From Nitrospira sp. BO4 (GTDB lineage: Bacteria > Nitrospirota > Nitrospiria > Nitrospirales > Nitrospiraceae), in NCBI GenBank assembly GCA_030144965.1, contig JAMPUU010000017.1, positions 558,001-622,000 of the forward strand: DNA of 64,000 bases, given 5' to 3'. The notes under the pieces were generated by a model. The model was not told where the DNA came from. It saw only the letters and a list, made by a program, of their open reading frames with translations, and made no database searches. The position numbers were made by a program, and so were the translations under genes. Shown here in pieces: positions 51,368 through 61,436 of this stretch. Within the stretch, counting starts at the first letter, position 1. Each line of letters begins with the position of its first letter.

Positions 51368-53185
51368 TCACACAAGGTCCCTCGTTTCAGCGCGATAACA
51401 ATCCAACATCAGGATCAACAGCTCTTCCCTCGCCAACTTGTGGCCTGCGCCTTTCGCCTTGATCTGGGCCGCCACATCTTTGAGCTCCACACGTTGACCT
51501 GACGGAAAGCTGCGAAGCATCGCCGCAAGCTCAGGAGGCGCGTCTCCCCGCTGCGCCAATGCGCCGGCGTCACGCCCTCCACGCATGATCGTCCCGATCC
51601 GGTCAGGCTGCTGCAGACCGATCGCAGCCAACAGCTCTCTCATACGATGTTCATACGTATGGTGCGCAAGCACACAGCGGCGCGCGGCGGCAGCAATTTC
51701 ACGCCGTCCGGACATATCCGCGAGCCACGTACGGATGAGCGACGGGACCTCAGCCAGAGTGGTGAAGCGGGCCATCTCGTGGGGAGCGAAAAGGTCGGGA
51801 AAGAGCGCCCGCTCATCAACCAGTTGAAACGCGCCGCACGCCGCCAATTCAAACGTCCGCGGATTGACAAAGTCAGCCTCGGGATCGAGTCCAGCACCCG
51901 CACAGGAATGAAGATTCAAATTGATGGCTGTGGCGTTGAAGACCTTCATGCAGGTCTCGGTATCGATGCGGGCGCCGCCGCGCTGGAGAACCGGCGCGAG
52001 AGCATCCGCTCCTTCCCATTCATTGCCCCAAAGCTTGAACGACCAATCCTTCGACAGCCATGTGGGAAGGACCGCGCGACGGTTGGCATATCCTGCGCCA
52101 ACAAACGATACATCTGCGCCATACTCGGCCTGCTCGGCTGGAGTAAGCGTATGCGGCCGATGCAGGGTGGGGTCAGCCGCCATCGGCAGATAGCTGACTT
52201 GGCGTGCTCCGGCCCGTTTCAACGCCTCAAAACAGGGAGCTTGCTGGATCACGAACCAATAGTCGTAGCCGCCCGCCAATTGCTGCCAATAGGTCAGATG
52301 CCGATAATTTTCGACGAACCACATCGCCGTGAGAAATTTCTTTTTTCGCAGATGCTCGAGTACCGGGAGATTCAACGGCGCCTGCGCAAGCGCCAGCACA
52401 AGATCCGGCGGATCCTCGGCGAGATGCGTCATCACCCCCAAGCTCAGGCTATCCGCGAATCGGCTTTGCATCGTCAGACGATGCCGCGGCTCGCGATAGG
52501 ATCCGAACAGATCATAGCTCGCCTGATGGCGGCTCTGATCCAGCCAACTGACCCGATGCCCCAGCGACTGGAGCGCCGCCACCGTGTGATGGGCAATGGG
52601 AAGCGAGCCGCCGTAGATCGGCCCGACGACGGCGACATGGAGCCGGCCACCCTGTTTGCTCGCAACCAGATGTCGGAGTTTCGCGTCCAAGTCGCGATGC
52701 GCGTCGGTGTGCAGACAGGCGGCCGACGCAAACGCCATGAAGCGGAGCGGCACCGAATTCGTGACGAGTCGCTCGGCCATCACTTCCGGCGTCCCCCAAA
52801 TCCAGTCGACTGTGCTGCCCCACGCATCCATCGGTCTGGCCGACAAAGCGTCCTTGAGCACCGCCGGATCGGGCACGACGACCGCCAGTCTCACTTCCCT
52901 CGGCTTCAGAGCAACCAAGGCTTCGATGTGATAGAGCAGTCCGACACCCAGCACAACGCCGAGTTCGTCCGTCTTCCATTCGAGCAATCGGGCTTCGGCC
53001 CACGCACGGGCTTCTTTGCGCGGATCATACCCGCTGTGTACCCATCGCCCATCATACGTCGCCGACGGACTTCCTTCGCGCGACGGCGCGATCGTCAACA
53101 GTCCGCCCGGGCTATCCTGAACGGCCTGGACAAGTGCCGGAGAGAGCCGTCGAAGGCCGTCGAGATTTTTCGCCAGATAGTTCAT
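51368..53185 (-). CDS. CgeB-like glycosyltransferase with Maf-like N-terminal region
   Basis: 605 residues from the ATG at 53185, which overlaps the GT9 stop (ATGA). The N-terminal 170 residues (NLDGLRRLSPALVQAV, WKTDELGVVLGVGLLYHIEALVALKP) resemble the start of Maf/DUF115 flagellin glycosyltransferases. The rest is GT-B fold of the CgeB type: VVGPIYGGSLPIAHHTVAALQSLGH, DLVLALAQAPLNLPVLEHLR, VSFVGAGYANRRAVLPTWL, NLHSCAGAGLDPEADFVNPRTFELAACGAF. CgeB-like proteins occur near flagellin genes and modify flagellin or spore surface. Substrate unknown. Confidence 0.85.
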   Translation of the reverse strand: MNYLAKNLDGLRRLSPALVQAVQDSPGGLLTIAPSREGSPSATYDGRWVHSGYDPRKEARAWAEARLLEWKTDELGVVLGVGLLYHIEALVALKPREVRLAVVVPDPAVLKDALSARPMDAWGSTVDWIWGTPEVMAERLVTNSVPLRFMAFASAACLHTDAHRDLDAKLRHLVASKQGGRLHVAVVGPIYGGSLPIAHHTVAALQSLGHRVSWLDQSRHQASYDLFGSYREPRHRLTMQSRFADSLSLGVMTHLAEDPPDLVLALAQAPLNLPVLEHLRKKKFLTAMWFVENYRHLTYWQQLAGGYDYWFVIQQAPCFEALKRAGARQVSYLPMAADPTLHRPHTLTPAEQAEYGADVSFVGAGYANRRAVLPTWLSKDWSFKLWGNEWEGADALAPVLQRGGARIDTETCMKVFNATAINLNLHSCAGAGLDPEADFVNPRTFELAACGAFQLVDERALFPDLFAPHEMARFTTLAEVPSLIRTWLADMSGRREIAAAARRCVLAHHTYEHRMRELLAAIGLQQPDRIGTIMRGGRDAGALAQRGDAPPELAAMLRSFPSGQRVELKDVAAQIKAKGAGHKLAREELLILMLDCYRAETRDLV

Positions 53186-54333
53186 GAGCACGCCGGCTCC
53201 AATTCACGCCAAAGCGCTTCCCGCTCATGCGGCGGAACGGCTGGTTGACCGACTGGGGAATAATACGCGCCCCATCTGTCGTAGTGACTCGTCCATACAC
53301 TCCAGCCGGCCGGCGCATGGAGGCCCTGCTCCAATACTGCCGCGAGGGTTTCATCGACCGGCCACGTTCCGTCCCCCGCCACCTCGGCTTGCCACACGAC
53401 GTGGTGGAAACCATACGGCCCCGTTTCATGCACCCGTGCCCGCGCGAAATACCAGCCGATGACCGGCCTGCCGAGCGCTGAAGCAAGATGGAGTGGGCCT
53501 GTATCGGAGCCGATAATTCGATGACAGCGCATGAGAATCAGAGCCAGCTGAGGCAGCGACGTACGGCCCGTCGTATCCCAAATCCGACCCAACGCTGTTG
53601 GAGACAGATCTGCCTGAATCTCGGCCGCTCGCTCCTGCTCTGTTCCTACAAGTACGATACGGCCTTGCGGTGCTGCGGCGAGAAAAGAGGTAATCCACCG
53701 GCGCCAAACCTGTATAGGTACAATCCGCTCAGTCTCCCCTGCCCCCACAATGAGCGCGACCCACGGAGCCCCTTGCTTCCCGATGCTGTCCAGATCGTCG
53801 GGTAATTGAACCGTCGGACAATTCAGCATGACAATCCGTTCCGGCGGAGAGACTCCGCAGAGCCCACAGAACGCATCGGCAAGGTGCACACGCTGGTCCC
53901 GGCGCCGCTGCGCCACATCGCGCACGTAGGCTGCCCAGGGTGTCAGCGCCTCGTCGAGCGGCCCATTTTGCAACGGCCCCTTCACTTCCCGGCCAAGCAA
54001 GGACGCAGCCACCAGCGCACGACGGTGTTGATTGATGACATACGCACAGTCGTACCGATCCGGCGCCAGCGTCCCGAGCGCTGTGTCGACTTCGATCAGA
54101 TGTTCTGCACGCAAGTCCTGCCGGGCCATTTCAGCACGCCGTTGCCAGGCTGCTCCATCCCACTCAAGGACGTTTTTAATCCCAGGGATCAGACGTCCCA
54201 CGCCAGCGAGATGCGACGGGCAGAGCAGGTCAAGTTGTGTTTCCGGAAAACGAACGCGGAGTCCAGTGATTGCCGGAAGGGTTTGCAAGAGATCGCCCAA
54301 TCGAGCCAGTTGTATGACCAGTGCGCGTGGCAT
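53182..54333 (-). CDS. Glycosyltransferase family 9 protein
   Basis: 383 residues from the ATG at 54333, chosen because the first beta strand begins there (RALVIQLARLGDLLQTLPAI); the frame is open to 54576 with unconserved sequence that overlaps the upstream gene. Motifs: VALIVGAGETERIVPIQVWRRW, IIGSDTGPLHLASALGRPVIGWYF, HETGPYGFHHVVWQA. The GPYG element is shared with the GT9 gene at 49628. Stop overlaps the next start (ATGA). Probably adds a sugar in the same glycan; substrate unknown. Confidence 0.88.
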   Translation of the reverse strand: MPRALVIQLARLGDLLQTLPAITGLRVRFPETQLDLLCPSHLAGVGRLIPGIKNVLEWDGAAWQRRAEMARQDLRAEHLIEVDTALGTLAPDRYDCAYVINQHRRALVAASLLGREVKGPLQNGPLDEALTPWAAYVRDVAQRRRDQRVHLADAFCGLCGVSPPERIVMLNCPTVQLPDDLDSIGKQGAPWVALIVGAGETERIVPIQVWRRWITSFLAAAPQGRIVLVGTEQERAAEIQADLSPTALGRIWDTTGRTSLPQLALILMRCHRIIGSDTGPLHLASALGRPVIGWYFARARVHETGPYGFHHVVWQAEVAGDGTWPVDETLAAVLEQGLHAPAGWSVWTSHYDRWGAYYSPVGQPAVPPHEREALWRELEPACS

Positions 54334-54424
54334 TCGTTCATGCTTTCGCCTGACCGGAATGATCGAAGAGCTCGATCGGGTCAGAGGTTTGGGTAGACTC
54401 ATGCAAGCGGGATGCTGAGTCGTT

Positions 54425-57400
54425 TTAGAGATGCGCTGCTTCCACGGCAAACGCCGCTTCCTTTCCTGAGATCGCTTGCTCGAGTTCGGCCAAACCGTCA
54501 TACGTCGGGGCAAGCGCGCGCAGCGTTTCATACTCTTGGCGTGCGCCCACGATCTGTTCCCCTCGGACCAGCACACCGGTCAGCGCAAAGCGAACCGACA
54601 GGTCGGCCGGATTGCGCGAGAGATACTGACGCAAGTGCTCACCCACCTCTTGCCAGCGATTCTGTGCCGTACCGGCCCGCAGCAACCAATGGATCGCTTC
54701 GGCATCATCAGGATGCTCGGCGAGCACTTGACGGAACCGTTCCCAGGCGCCTTGTGCATAGGCCCTTCCCATCGCCGCCATCCCCATGCCCATCAGACAT
54801 TTCTTACGGTCCGCGCCTTGCCGCAGAGCCGAGGCAAATGCGGCTTCAGCCTGCTGATACTGCTCCCGCTGCATGGACAGAATGCCGCTCAGCAAGAGAC
54901 CCTCCGCATGATCGGGGGTTATATCCAGCAACATTCTCAGATGACTCTCTGCATCCGTAAAATTCCTCTGCTCAAGCAACGTGCGAACCAATGCGGCCCG
55001 CTCGGCAGGCGCATCCACCAATGCCAAATAGCGGGAGAGGAACCGCACACGTAAGACCGGCTCTTTCATCTTCTCGGCAACCATGGCGCCCCAGGACAAG
55101 ACGAATCGGTCGTTCGGCCAATCGTCGACCATCCGGAGTTCCCACTTGACCGCCGTCCAATCCTTTTTCAGCGCAGCCGCTTGCAGCGCCGCGACATGTG
55201 CCCAGGCAGCTCGATCATGCACGTCGCTCATCGGCTCCAGTTGCGTCGGGAATTTTACGTCCCGAGGGCTGCTGACTAGTTTGAAGCCGTCGGTGTGATA
55301 GTGGAGATCTTCATCCGCCAACCACCAATGAGCGCCCCATCGTTCCTCAAGCAATCGACTGTTATGCTCGTCGTGGCTGTTCCTGCCGGGGGTCTGGCTT
55401 TCCAGGTGATACAGCACACTGCGCGGCTGATAGATGACGTGATACCCTTTCTCCCGAATCTTCAGACAGAGGTCCACGTCCTCGAATCCATTGATGAAGC
55501 TTTGGTCGAAACCCAGCGCTTCCTCGAAAACATCCCGACGAATCAGCATGCAAGCCGCCGTGACTGCCAGGAATTCTCGTCGCTGATTGACGGCTGGAAC
55601 GGTACTCGAAGCCGTTCGATAGATGTGATAGGCGCTTCGAAACGATCGCATAAACACGACGCCGGCATGCTGGACGGATCCGTCCGCAAACAGCAGCTTG
55701 CTGCCCACCGCGCCGACTTCCGGATGCTTTTCCACCTCGTCAACTAACGGATTGAGCCAGTGTGGTTGTGGGACAGTGTCGTTGTTCAGAAACACCAGGT
55801 ACTTTCCGCGAGCTACCCGTGCGCCTTGATTGCACCCCTTGGCAAATCCTAGGTTTTGCTCGTTCCTGACGATTTGCACATCGCCCTTGAGGCCGGCCAA
55901 AAACTCCTTGGTCCCGTCTACGGATCCGTTGTCGACGATGATCACTTCGAACGTAACATCGGTCCCCGCAGCCGCCAGTGCAGACAGGCATTGCTTGGTC
56001 AAGTCGAGTTTGTTCCAGACAGGGATAATGATGGAGCAGGTAAACGCCGGCGCCGGCTGCAAAAGCGCGTGATATTCCTGCAAAGCCCGATCCTGCATCT
56101 CCCGGACCCCGGGGCTTGACTTCGAAACTTCACGATGCTTTTCATAGATCATCGCGGCCGTTCTCGCAAAGTCCGGACGGCGGCTGCTGGTCATGGACGA
56201 GCCGTCGGTCCGCCAAGTGAACTCCGCAGTCACCTTCTTGAGATGCTTAAAGGGATACCGGCGTGAAATCCTGATCCAGAGCTCCCAGTCTTCGTGGGAG
56301 GTGAGCGCTTCATCGAACAGACCTGCCGCTTCAAGACAGACCCGTTCATGCATCACGCTCAAGACAGGAAAATAATTGGAGATCAGCAATCGCGCAGCGT
56401 CGAAGTCGTAGGAATAGGGGATATCTCGGCTGGTTTCGACGTACCGGTCTCCCTGCATTTTTTCATGTACCCGCCAGGCATCGGTGTACGCAACACGCTC
56501 ATCATGCGTCTCTAAGTAATTGACCAGGGTCTCCAGATGATCGGGAAAAAATCGATCGTCATCGTCCAGATAGGCGATATATTTGCCGCGCGCGAGCTTG
56601 AGTCCCGTGTTGCGGGCGGCAGCCAGTCCCCGGTTGGCCGCATGCCGGACGTAGGTGATCCGCCCACCGGTGTTCATGTCGCTCAGCTCGGATTCCGCAC
56701 TGGAACCCGCGTCGTTGACCACAATGATCTCAAAATCCTGGTACGTTTGGGCCAGGACACTTGCGATGGCACACCGTAGTTGTTGGATGCGGTTATGCGT
56801 CGGCATGATAACCGACACCATCGGGAATTCTCGATTTGGTGTCTCCGATACCTTTACTGGAGAGACACCAGAAGGAGCATTCGACCGAGAGCTCTCTCCA
56901 CTGATCCGTTCGGTCTTGTGCTCGACAATCGAGGCGATCTTGCCGCCGTAGTACTGCGCATTGAAGACCATGTCTGGAACAGGATCGAGCCTGCGCAACA
57001 GTTCCTGATCATCCGCTGTTTGCCTGAGAAGAATAAACCCCTCACTCGCACCGGTCTGCCCCGTTGCAAGGCGCCGCATGACTTGAAGATTATGATCGAA
57101 TGCGCGCGGCATCTTGATCGTCTCGTGGACGAACCGAAAGCACATCTCCGCCTTGTCATGGAGGCCGAACAAGGCCAGCAGGACCCCAAGATTGTTGATC
57201 GCTTCGAGGCCATCGCCACGCTCCACAAGTGCCTGACGGAATTCCTCCACCGCGAGCTGGGGACACGGAATATTGGCCGTCAGCAAAAGCAGACCGAAAT
57301 CCACATGCGCGCCATACCGGGCCGCTTGCTGGTCCGCACACTCCGACAATTCCGGATACAACTCTTGGATCTCGACTCGCGCTCGCATGGCGCTAAGGAG

Positions 57401-58153
57401 TGTGACGGTTTCCGGCCCAGTCTTGCTGGCAGGACCGGTGGAAATACCTTGTGGATGAATGCGGTATTGGACCAACTTTTCGTCCATATATTTGAAGCGG
57501 AGGCGAGCTCCGGCCGCTTTGAGCCAGAATTGATAATCCGGACAGAAGCCAGTTTCGAAACCACCCAGGTCTTCGATCACCCGCCGTCTGATGAGCACCG
57601 TCGGATGCGGCACGATGTTTTTGCGAAACAGGGTGCGGAGCAAATTCCTCGACGTGAACGCCAAGGATTCTTGAAACCGAAAGTCGGTAACGAGTATCCG
57701 TCCTTCCGCATCGATGTGAGACCCGTCCGAAAACAGGATATCGGCGGCAGGATCGTCCTTCAACGCGGCCATTTGCGCCGAGAGCTTCCTAGGCATGAAG
57801 ACATCGTCGGCCCCGATGAACGCGACATACTCTCCGGTGACATAACCCATGCAGGTGTTCAGCAACTGGTCGAAGGCCGCCCCAGACTGCGCAATATTGC
57901 CGTGGTAAATGTATCGGATTCGCGGATCACGCGCGTACATCATGACGATGTCCCGCGTCCGATCGGTGGACCCGTCGTCGAACAGCACCAATTCCCAATC
58001 GGTGAACTCCTGGCCCAGCACCGATTGAATGGTCTGATCGAGATAGCGTTCACCGTTGAACACGGTGCAGATGACTGAAACCGTCGGCCGTTTGGTCGAC
58101 AACCGTTCCGTGTCCCGATGATCCGGTTTCTGGACGGGCCGCATCATCGTCAT
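54425..58153 (-). CDS. Multidomain protein: three GT2 glycosyltransferase modules plus C-terminal TPRs
   Basis: 1242 residues from the ATG at 58153, which shares ATGA with the upstream aminotransferase stop and has GAGG upstream. Module 1, about 25-245 (VSVICTVFNGERYLDQTIQSVL, ADDVF). Module 2, about 445-660 (VSVIMPTHNRIQQLRCAIASVL, YLDDDDRF). Module 3, about 705-960 (CSIIIPVWNKLDLTKQCL, VDNGSVDGTKEFL, FLNNDTVPQP, GFDQSFINGFEDVDLCLK). TPR-like repeats fill the last 280 residues. Metal-binding Asp residues are present in each module, so all three may be active. Such proteins build or extend oligosaccharides in one polypeptide; products cannot be named. Confidence 0.92.
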   Translation of the reverse strand: MTMMRPVQKPDHRDTERLSTKRPTVSVICTVFNGERYLDQTIQSVLGQEFTDWELVLFDDGSTDRTRDIVMMYARDPRIRYIYHGNIAQSGAAFDQLLNTCMGYVTGEYVAFIGADDVFMPRKLSAQMAALKDDPAADILFSDGSHIDAEGRILVTDFRFQESLAFTSRNLLRTLFRKNIVPHPTVLIRRRVIEDLGGFETGFCPDYQFWLKAAGARLRFKYMDEKLVQYRIHPQGISTGPASKTGPETVTLLSAMRARVEIQELYPELSECADQQAARYGAHVDFGLLLLTANIPCPQLAVEEFRQALVERGDGLEAINNLGVLLALFGLHDKAEMCFRFVHETIKMPRAFDHNLQVMRRLATGQTGASEGFILLRQTADDQELLRRLDPVPDMVFNAQYYGGKIASIVEHKTERISGESSRSNAPSGVSPVKVSETPNREFPMVSVIMPTHNRIQQLRCAIASVLAQTYQDFEIIVVNDAGSSAESELSDMNTGGRITYVRHAANRGLAAARNTGLKLARGKYIAYLDDDDRFFPDHLETLVNYLETHDERVAYTDAWRVHEKMQGDRYVETSRDIPYSYDFDAARLLISNYFPVLSVMHERVCLEAAGLFDEALTSHEDWELWIRISRRYPFKHLKKVTAEFTWRTDGSSMTSSRRPDFARTAAMIYEKHREVSKSSPGVREMQDRALQEYHALLQPAPAFTCSIIIPVWNKLDLTKQCLSALAAAGTDVTFEVIIVDNGSVDGTKEFLAGLKGDVQIVRNEQNLGFAKGCNQGARVARGKYLVFLNNDTVPQPHWLNPLVDEVEKHPEVGAVGSKLLFADGSVQHAGVVFMRSFRSAYHIYRTASSTVPAVNQRREFLAVTAACMLIRRDVFEEALGFDQSFINGFEDVDLCLKIREKGYHVIYQPRSVLYHLESQTPGRNSHDEHNSRLLEERWGAHWWLADEDLHYHTDGFKLVSSPRDVKFPTQLEPMSDVHDRAAWAHVAALQAAALKKDWTAVKWELRMVDDWPNDRFVLSWGAMVAEKMKEPVLRVRFLSRYLALVDAPAERAALVRTLLEQRNFTDAESHLRMLLDITPDHAEGLLLSGILSMQREQYQQAEAAFASALRQGADRKKCLMGMGMAAMGRAYAQGAWERFRQVLAEHPDDAEAIHWLLRAGTAQNRWQEVGEHLRQYLSRNPADLSVRFALTGVLVRGEQIVGARQEYETLRALAPTYDGLAELEQAISGKEAAFAVEAAHL

Positions 58154-59325
58154 CGTCCAGTCCTCACCGGCTGTGCATGGAGCATGGTGGCTTCGCGCAG
58201 ACCGGTCGCCACCTGTTGTTGTTCCTCCACCGTCATACCGGGAAATAAAGGAAGCAGCACCGAATGATCCCGCCTCCGTTCCGTGTACTCCAGTTCGCTT
58301 CCCTTTCGCCACGGCTGTTTCTCGTACGCCGGTTCTCGATGCGCGCACATGATCCCTCTCCTTGTCGTAATGCCGCGGTTCAAGAGTGACTCCATAATAC
58401 GTTCCTGATCACCATCTTCCGGCAGCCCGACACAATAGCTTTGCCAGTTGCTGCGAGCCCAGGCCGGTTCATGTGGTGGCACACAGTCCGTTCCTTCGGC
58501 AAGGAGATGACGATAGTGCGCGGCCAGCATGCGCCGTTGGCGAACAATCTCCGACAATTTGGCAAGTTGCACCCGCCCGATTGCCGCCTGCAGATCCGTC
58601 ATCCGGTAATTGAAGCCAAGCTCGTCATACGTTTCGAACACCACCCGGCTTGCGTCATGCCGCTGGCGATCCGTGACCGTCATGCCGTGCTGGCGCCATA
58701 GTCTGAATAACCGGTCATACTCCGGATTGGCGGTGGTCAACATGCCGCCTTCCCCTGCCGTGATCACTTTTCGGGGATGAAACGAAAAGCTGGCGATATC
58801 TCCGTGCGGCCGGCCGACACGTTCCCACCGTCCGTCCAACCAGATTTCGCTGCCGATTGCGCAAGCAGCGTCTTCAATCAACGCCAGTCGGTGGGAACGA
58901 ACGATCGGGAGAATCGCGCCAAGATCGCACGGCATACCCATCTGATGCACGCAGAGCACCGCCTTCGTCCGCGGAGTGATCGCGGCAGCGATCAACGTCG
59001 GATCGATATTGAAGCCGTCTTTTTCGATGTCGATAAAGACCGGCACGGCGCCGCAGTACCGGATGCTGTTGGCCGTGGCGATGAACGAATGGCTGACGGT
59101 GATGACCTCGTCACCCTCGCCGACCCCGACTGCGCGGAGAGCCAGATGCAACGCGGCGGTACAGTTGGAGACGGCACACGCATAGGGAGCCGAAACGGCT
59201 GCGGCGAATTCCTGCTCGAAGGCTTCCACTTGAGGTCCTTGCGTGAGCCATCCGGAGCGAAGGACGGCCTCGATCGCCGCGTGCTCCTCCTGAGTGATAG
59301 ACAATTTGGTCAAGGGAATCGGCAT
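58150..59325 (-). CDS. DegT/DnrJ/EryC1-family sugar aminotransferase
   Basis: PLP-dependent transaminase acting on a keto nucleotide-sugar. 391 residues from the ATG at 59325, which has GAGGAG nine bases upstream. Motifs: SGWLTQGPQVEAFEQEFA, NCTAALHLAL, the PLP lysine K186 in SFHPRKVITAGEGGML, and DELGFNYRMTDLQAAIG. The SFHPRK and GEGGML pattern resembles perosamine synthase/PseC-type enzymes. It starts 18 bases after an epimerase gene and ends overlapping the GT2 giant. Substrate unknown. Confidence 0.92.
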   Translation of the reverse strand: MPIPLTKLSITQEEHAAIEAVLRSGWLTQGPQVEAFEQEFAAAVSAPYACAVSNCTAALHLALRAVGVGEGDEVITVSHSFIATANSIRYCGAVPVFIDIEKDGFNIDPTLIAAAITPRTKAVLCVHQMGMPCDLGAILPIVRSHRLALIEDAACAIGSEIWLDGRWERVGRPHGDIASFSFHPRKVITAGEGGMLTTANPEYDRLFRLWRQHGMTVTDRQRHDASRVVFETYDELGFNYRMTDLQAAIGRVQLAKLSEIVRQRRMLAAHYRHLLAEGTDCVPPHEPAWARSNWQSYCVGLPEDGDQERIMESLLNRGITTRRGIMCAHREPAYEKQPWRKGSELEYTERRRDHSVLLPLFPGMTVEEQQQVATGLREATMLHAQPVRTGR

Positions 59326-59342
59326 CGTCGCGAACTCCTCGG

Positions 59343-60308
59343 TTAGGCAGCAGCCTGTGTGAGCGTACTCTGCCACCAATCGACTAAGTGACGCAGGCCG
59401 GTTTCCAAGTCTGTCTCGGCATGGAACTTGAGCAGCCGGGCCGCTTTCTCTGTGGACGCCAGTCGGCGAGGCACAGGATTGACCGCTCGTGCAGGACCAT
59501 GCTCGGGCCGTAGCTGAGAACCCATCACGGCGAGGAGTTGCTTCGCCAGATCGTTCAAGCTGGTTTCGACACCGGTGGCAACGTTGAACACCTCATCCGT
59601 CACGTCGGCTTGGGCGGCCAGGATATTGGCGCGGGCAATGTCCTCGACGTACACGAAGTCCATTGTTTGTTTCCCATCACCCAGAATCAGCGGCGACTGT
59701 CCTTGGGCGATCCGCTCCATCCATCGGATCAAGACCTCCGTATACGCGCCATACACATCCATGCGGGGTCCATAGACGTTGAAATAGCGAAGCGCGACAT
59801 AGTTGAGCCCGTGCATCTCGTGAAAGCTGCGCAACAGGCCTTCATTGAAGGCTTTGGCCGCTCCATACAATGTCCGGTTATTGTAGGGATGGTGAGCTTC
59901 GGTCGTCGGAAAGTCGTCGGCCAATCCATAGATCGATGCCGACGAAGCCGCGACCACCTTCTTCACGCGGGCTTGGACGGCGGCTTCCAACACATTGAAC
60001 GTACCGTCGGCGAGCACTTCCAACGCCAACCTGGGATCCTGGGCACAGTGAGTGATGCGAATGGCCGCTTGGTGGAAGACGAGATCGATACCCTGCATCG
60101 CGGATGCGACGGTCGCACGATCCCTGATGTCTCCCTCAATGACCTTGACGCTGCCATGTTGCAGAGCCCACGAGAGGTTGTCCCGTCTGCCACGGGAGAA
60201 ATTATCCAGCACGACAATCTCCCTGGCACCCAAACGAATCGCATGGTCGGCGATATGTGAACCGATCAACCCCGCCCCGCCCGTAATCAGCACTCTTCCC
60301 AAGTTCAT
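59343..60308 (-). CDS. NAD-dependent nucleotide-sugar epimerase/dehydratase
   Basis: 321 residues, extended SDR. GGAGLIGSH at 10-18 binds NAD, VLDNFSRG and GDIRD follow, then the active-site Ser/Tyr region (SSASIYGLADD and NRTLYGAAKAFNEG), GKQTMDFVYVEDIARA, and FNVATGVETSLNDLAK. It most resembles UDP-glucose 4-epimerase/WbpP-like proteins. It probably supplies the sugar that the adjacent aminotransferase converts. The ATG at 60308 lies 14 bases after the radical SAM gene. Confidence 0.92.
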   Translation of the reverse strand: MNLGRVLITGGAGLIGSHIADHAIRLGAREIVVLDNFSRGRRDNLSWALQHGSVKVIEGDIRDRATVASAMQGIDLVFHQAAIRITHCAQDPRLALEVLADGTFNVLEAAVQARVKKVVAASSASIYGLADDFPTTEAHHPYNNRTLYGAAKAFNEGLLRSFHEMHGLNYVALRYFNVYGPRMDVYGAYTEVLIRWMERIAQGQSPLILGDGKQTMDFVYVEDIARANILAAQADVTDEVFNVATGVETSLNDLAKQLLAVMGSQLRPEHGPARAVNPVPRRLASTEKAARLLKFHAETDLETGLRHLVDWWQSTLTQAAA

Positions 60309-60321
60309 GATTGTTCCAGCC

Positions 60322-61413
60322 TTAGGCCGCCTGCCGGCCGATTGAGGTCAAGGGAATGATCCCGCCGCTCGCCGCAGTACTGGGCAGTGGTGGAGGCTGA
60401 TCGGCGACCTTTCGCTTCCCCATCACCGCATCCACGGCTAGCTCGAAGCCCCATTCCCATCGCATACCCATCCAATCGGTGCATGGCCCGCACAGGTCGT
60501 GTGCGTCGGCATAGCGTTTCTCCAAATGTGCCTTTCGCAAACGCGCGTACTCTTCACTGTGCCAGAGCTCTCGAATCGAATGGGTCCCGATGCTGCCTAT
60601 GACTGTCTTTTCAAGCCAGTCCACGACGCAGAAGCGGATGGATCCGTCGCTGCCGATGGTAATGCGCTTCCAAAATTGCGGACATGCCCAACGCTCGACA
60701 CCGCTCATTTGATCCACGACCGTCCCGGGTTTGCTGGGAGTAAGTCCAAGATTCGTCAGATAGCCGCGAACGATCACGCGGTCCACCAACGGTGTCCAGT
60801 ACTTCACGAACTCATCCACCTCTTCCTGCGTGATATCAGGCTGCACGATGATGCTGAGCATGATCTTCGTCGGTGCTTTCATCTTGTCGCGGTGATACAA
60901 GAGCCGATGGATGTTCGACCAGACTCGATGATAGTCGGCTCCGACACGAACCCGTTCGTAGGATTCTTTCCGCGCCGCATCCAGGCTGATGTCGATGAGA
61001 TCGATCCCGATCTCCAGCAATCGCTCCATCATGGTTTTGCGCGGCAGCCGCTTCCCCTTCTCGATCGCCGGATTGTCCAGCAACACCCCGTTGGTCGTGA
61101 GACCGACCGGCTTCACACCCTTGGCCTTGGCGTATGCCGTCTGATCCAGAAACTGCGGATGGATCAGCGCCTCGCCGTCCGGCGAATAGCGCAGCAGCGT
61201 GATCGGATACTGCGAAATCTCATCGATCGCCTTGGTGTACACATCCCACGACATGTAGGTGGCATGAAAATCGGGGCGATCCGGAAACCCCTGCCCTTGA
61301 GGACAGTGGATACAACGGAGATTGCACACGTTCGTGTTCTCCAGCGTAATGATGGAAGGGAATTCCTTCGCGGCTGGAGTGGCGAAATCATAGACGGGAA
61401 GGGTTCGCGACAT
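60322..61413 (-). CDS. Radical SAM protein with SPASM-like C-terminal domain
   Basis: 363 residues from the ATG at 61413, which has AAGGAG upstream. The radical SAM cluster is C30-x3-C34-x2-C37 (NVCNLRCIHCPQG). Further elements: GLTTNGVLLDNPAIEKG, LIDISLDAARKESYERVRVG, and a C-terminal partial SPASM region with CPQFWKRITIGSDGSIRFCVVDW and LCGPCTDW for auxiliary clusters. Such proteins in glycan islands may carry out carbon-oxygen or carbon-nitrogen rearrangements or sugar epimerisation. Substrate unknown. Confidence 0.92.
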   Translation of the reverse strand: MSRTLPVYDFATPAAKEFPSIITLENTNVCNLRCIHCPQGQGFPDRPDFHATYMSWDVYTKAIDEISQYPITLLRYSPDGEALIHPQFLDQTAYAKAKGVKPVGLTTNGVLLDNPAIEKGKRLPRKTMMERLLEIGIDLIDISLDAARKESYERVRVGADYHRVWSNIHRLLYHRDKMKAPTKIMLSIIVQPDITQEEVDEFVKYWTPLVDRVIVRGYLTNLGLTPSKPGTVVDQMSGVERWACPQFWKRITIGSDGSIRFCVVDWLEKTVIGSIGTHSIRELWHSEEYARLRKAHLEKRYADAHDLCGPCTDWMGMRWEWGFELAVDAVMGKRKVADQPPPLPSTAASGGIIPLTSIGRQAA

Positions 61414-61436
61414 GACGCATCTCCTTTCAGTTCTAC

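Noticed and set aside
51647-53248. Long plus-strand open frame of about 530 codons opposite the CgeB-like gene
   Set aside because: Its translation is Arg/Gln/Pro-rich with no recognisable domain and it is fully antisense to a gene with clear family motifs; long antisense frames are usual in this base composition.
56780-58078. Plus-strand open frame of about 430 codons opposite the triple-GT2 gene
   Set aside because: No domain, no ribosome site of note, and it mirrors the codon pattern of the real minus-strand gene.
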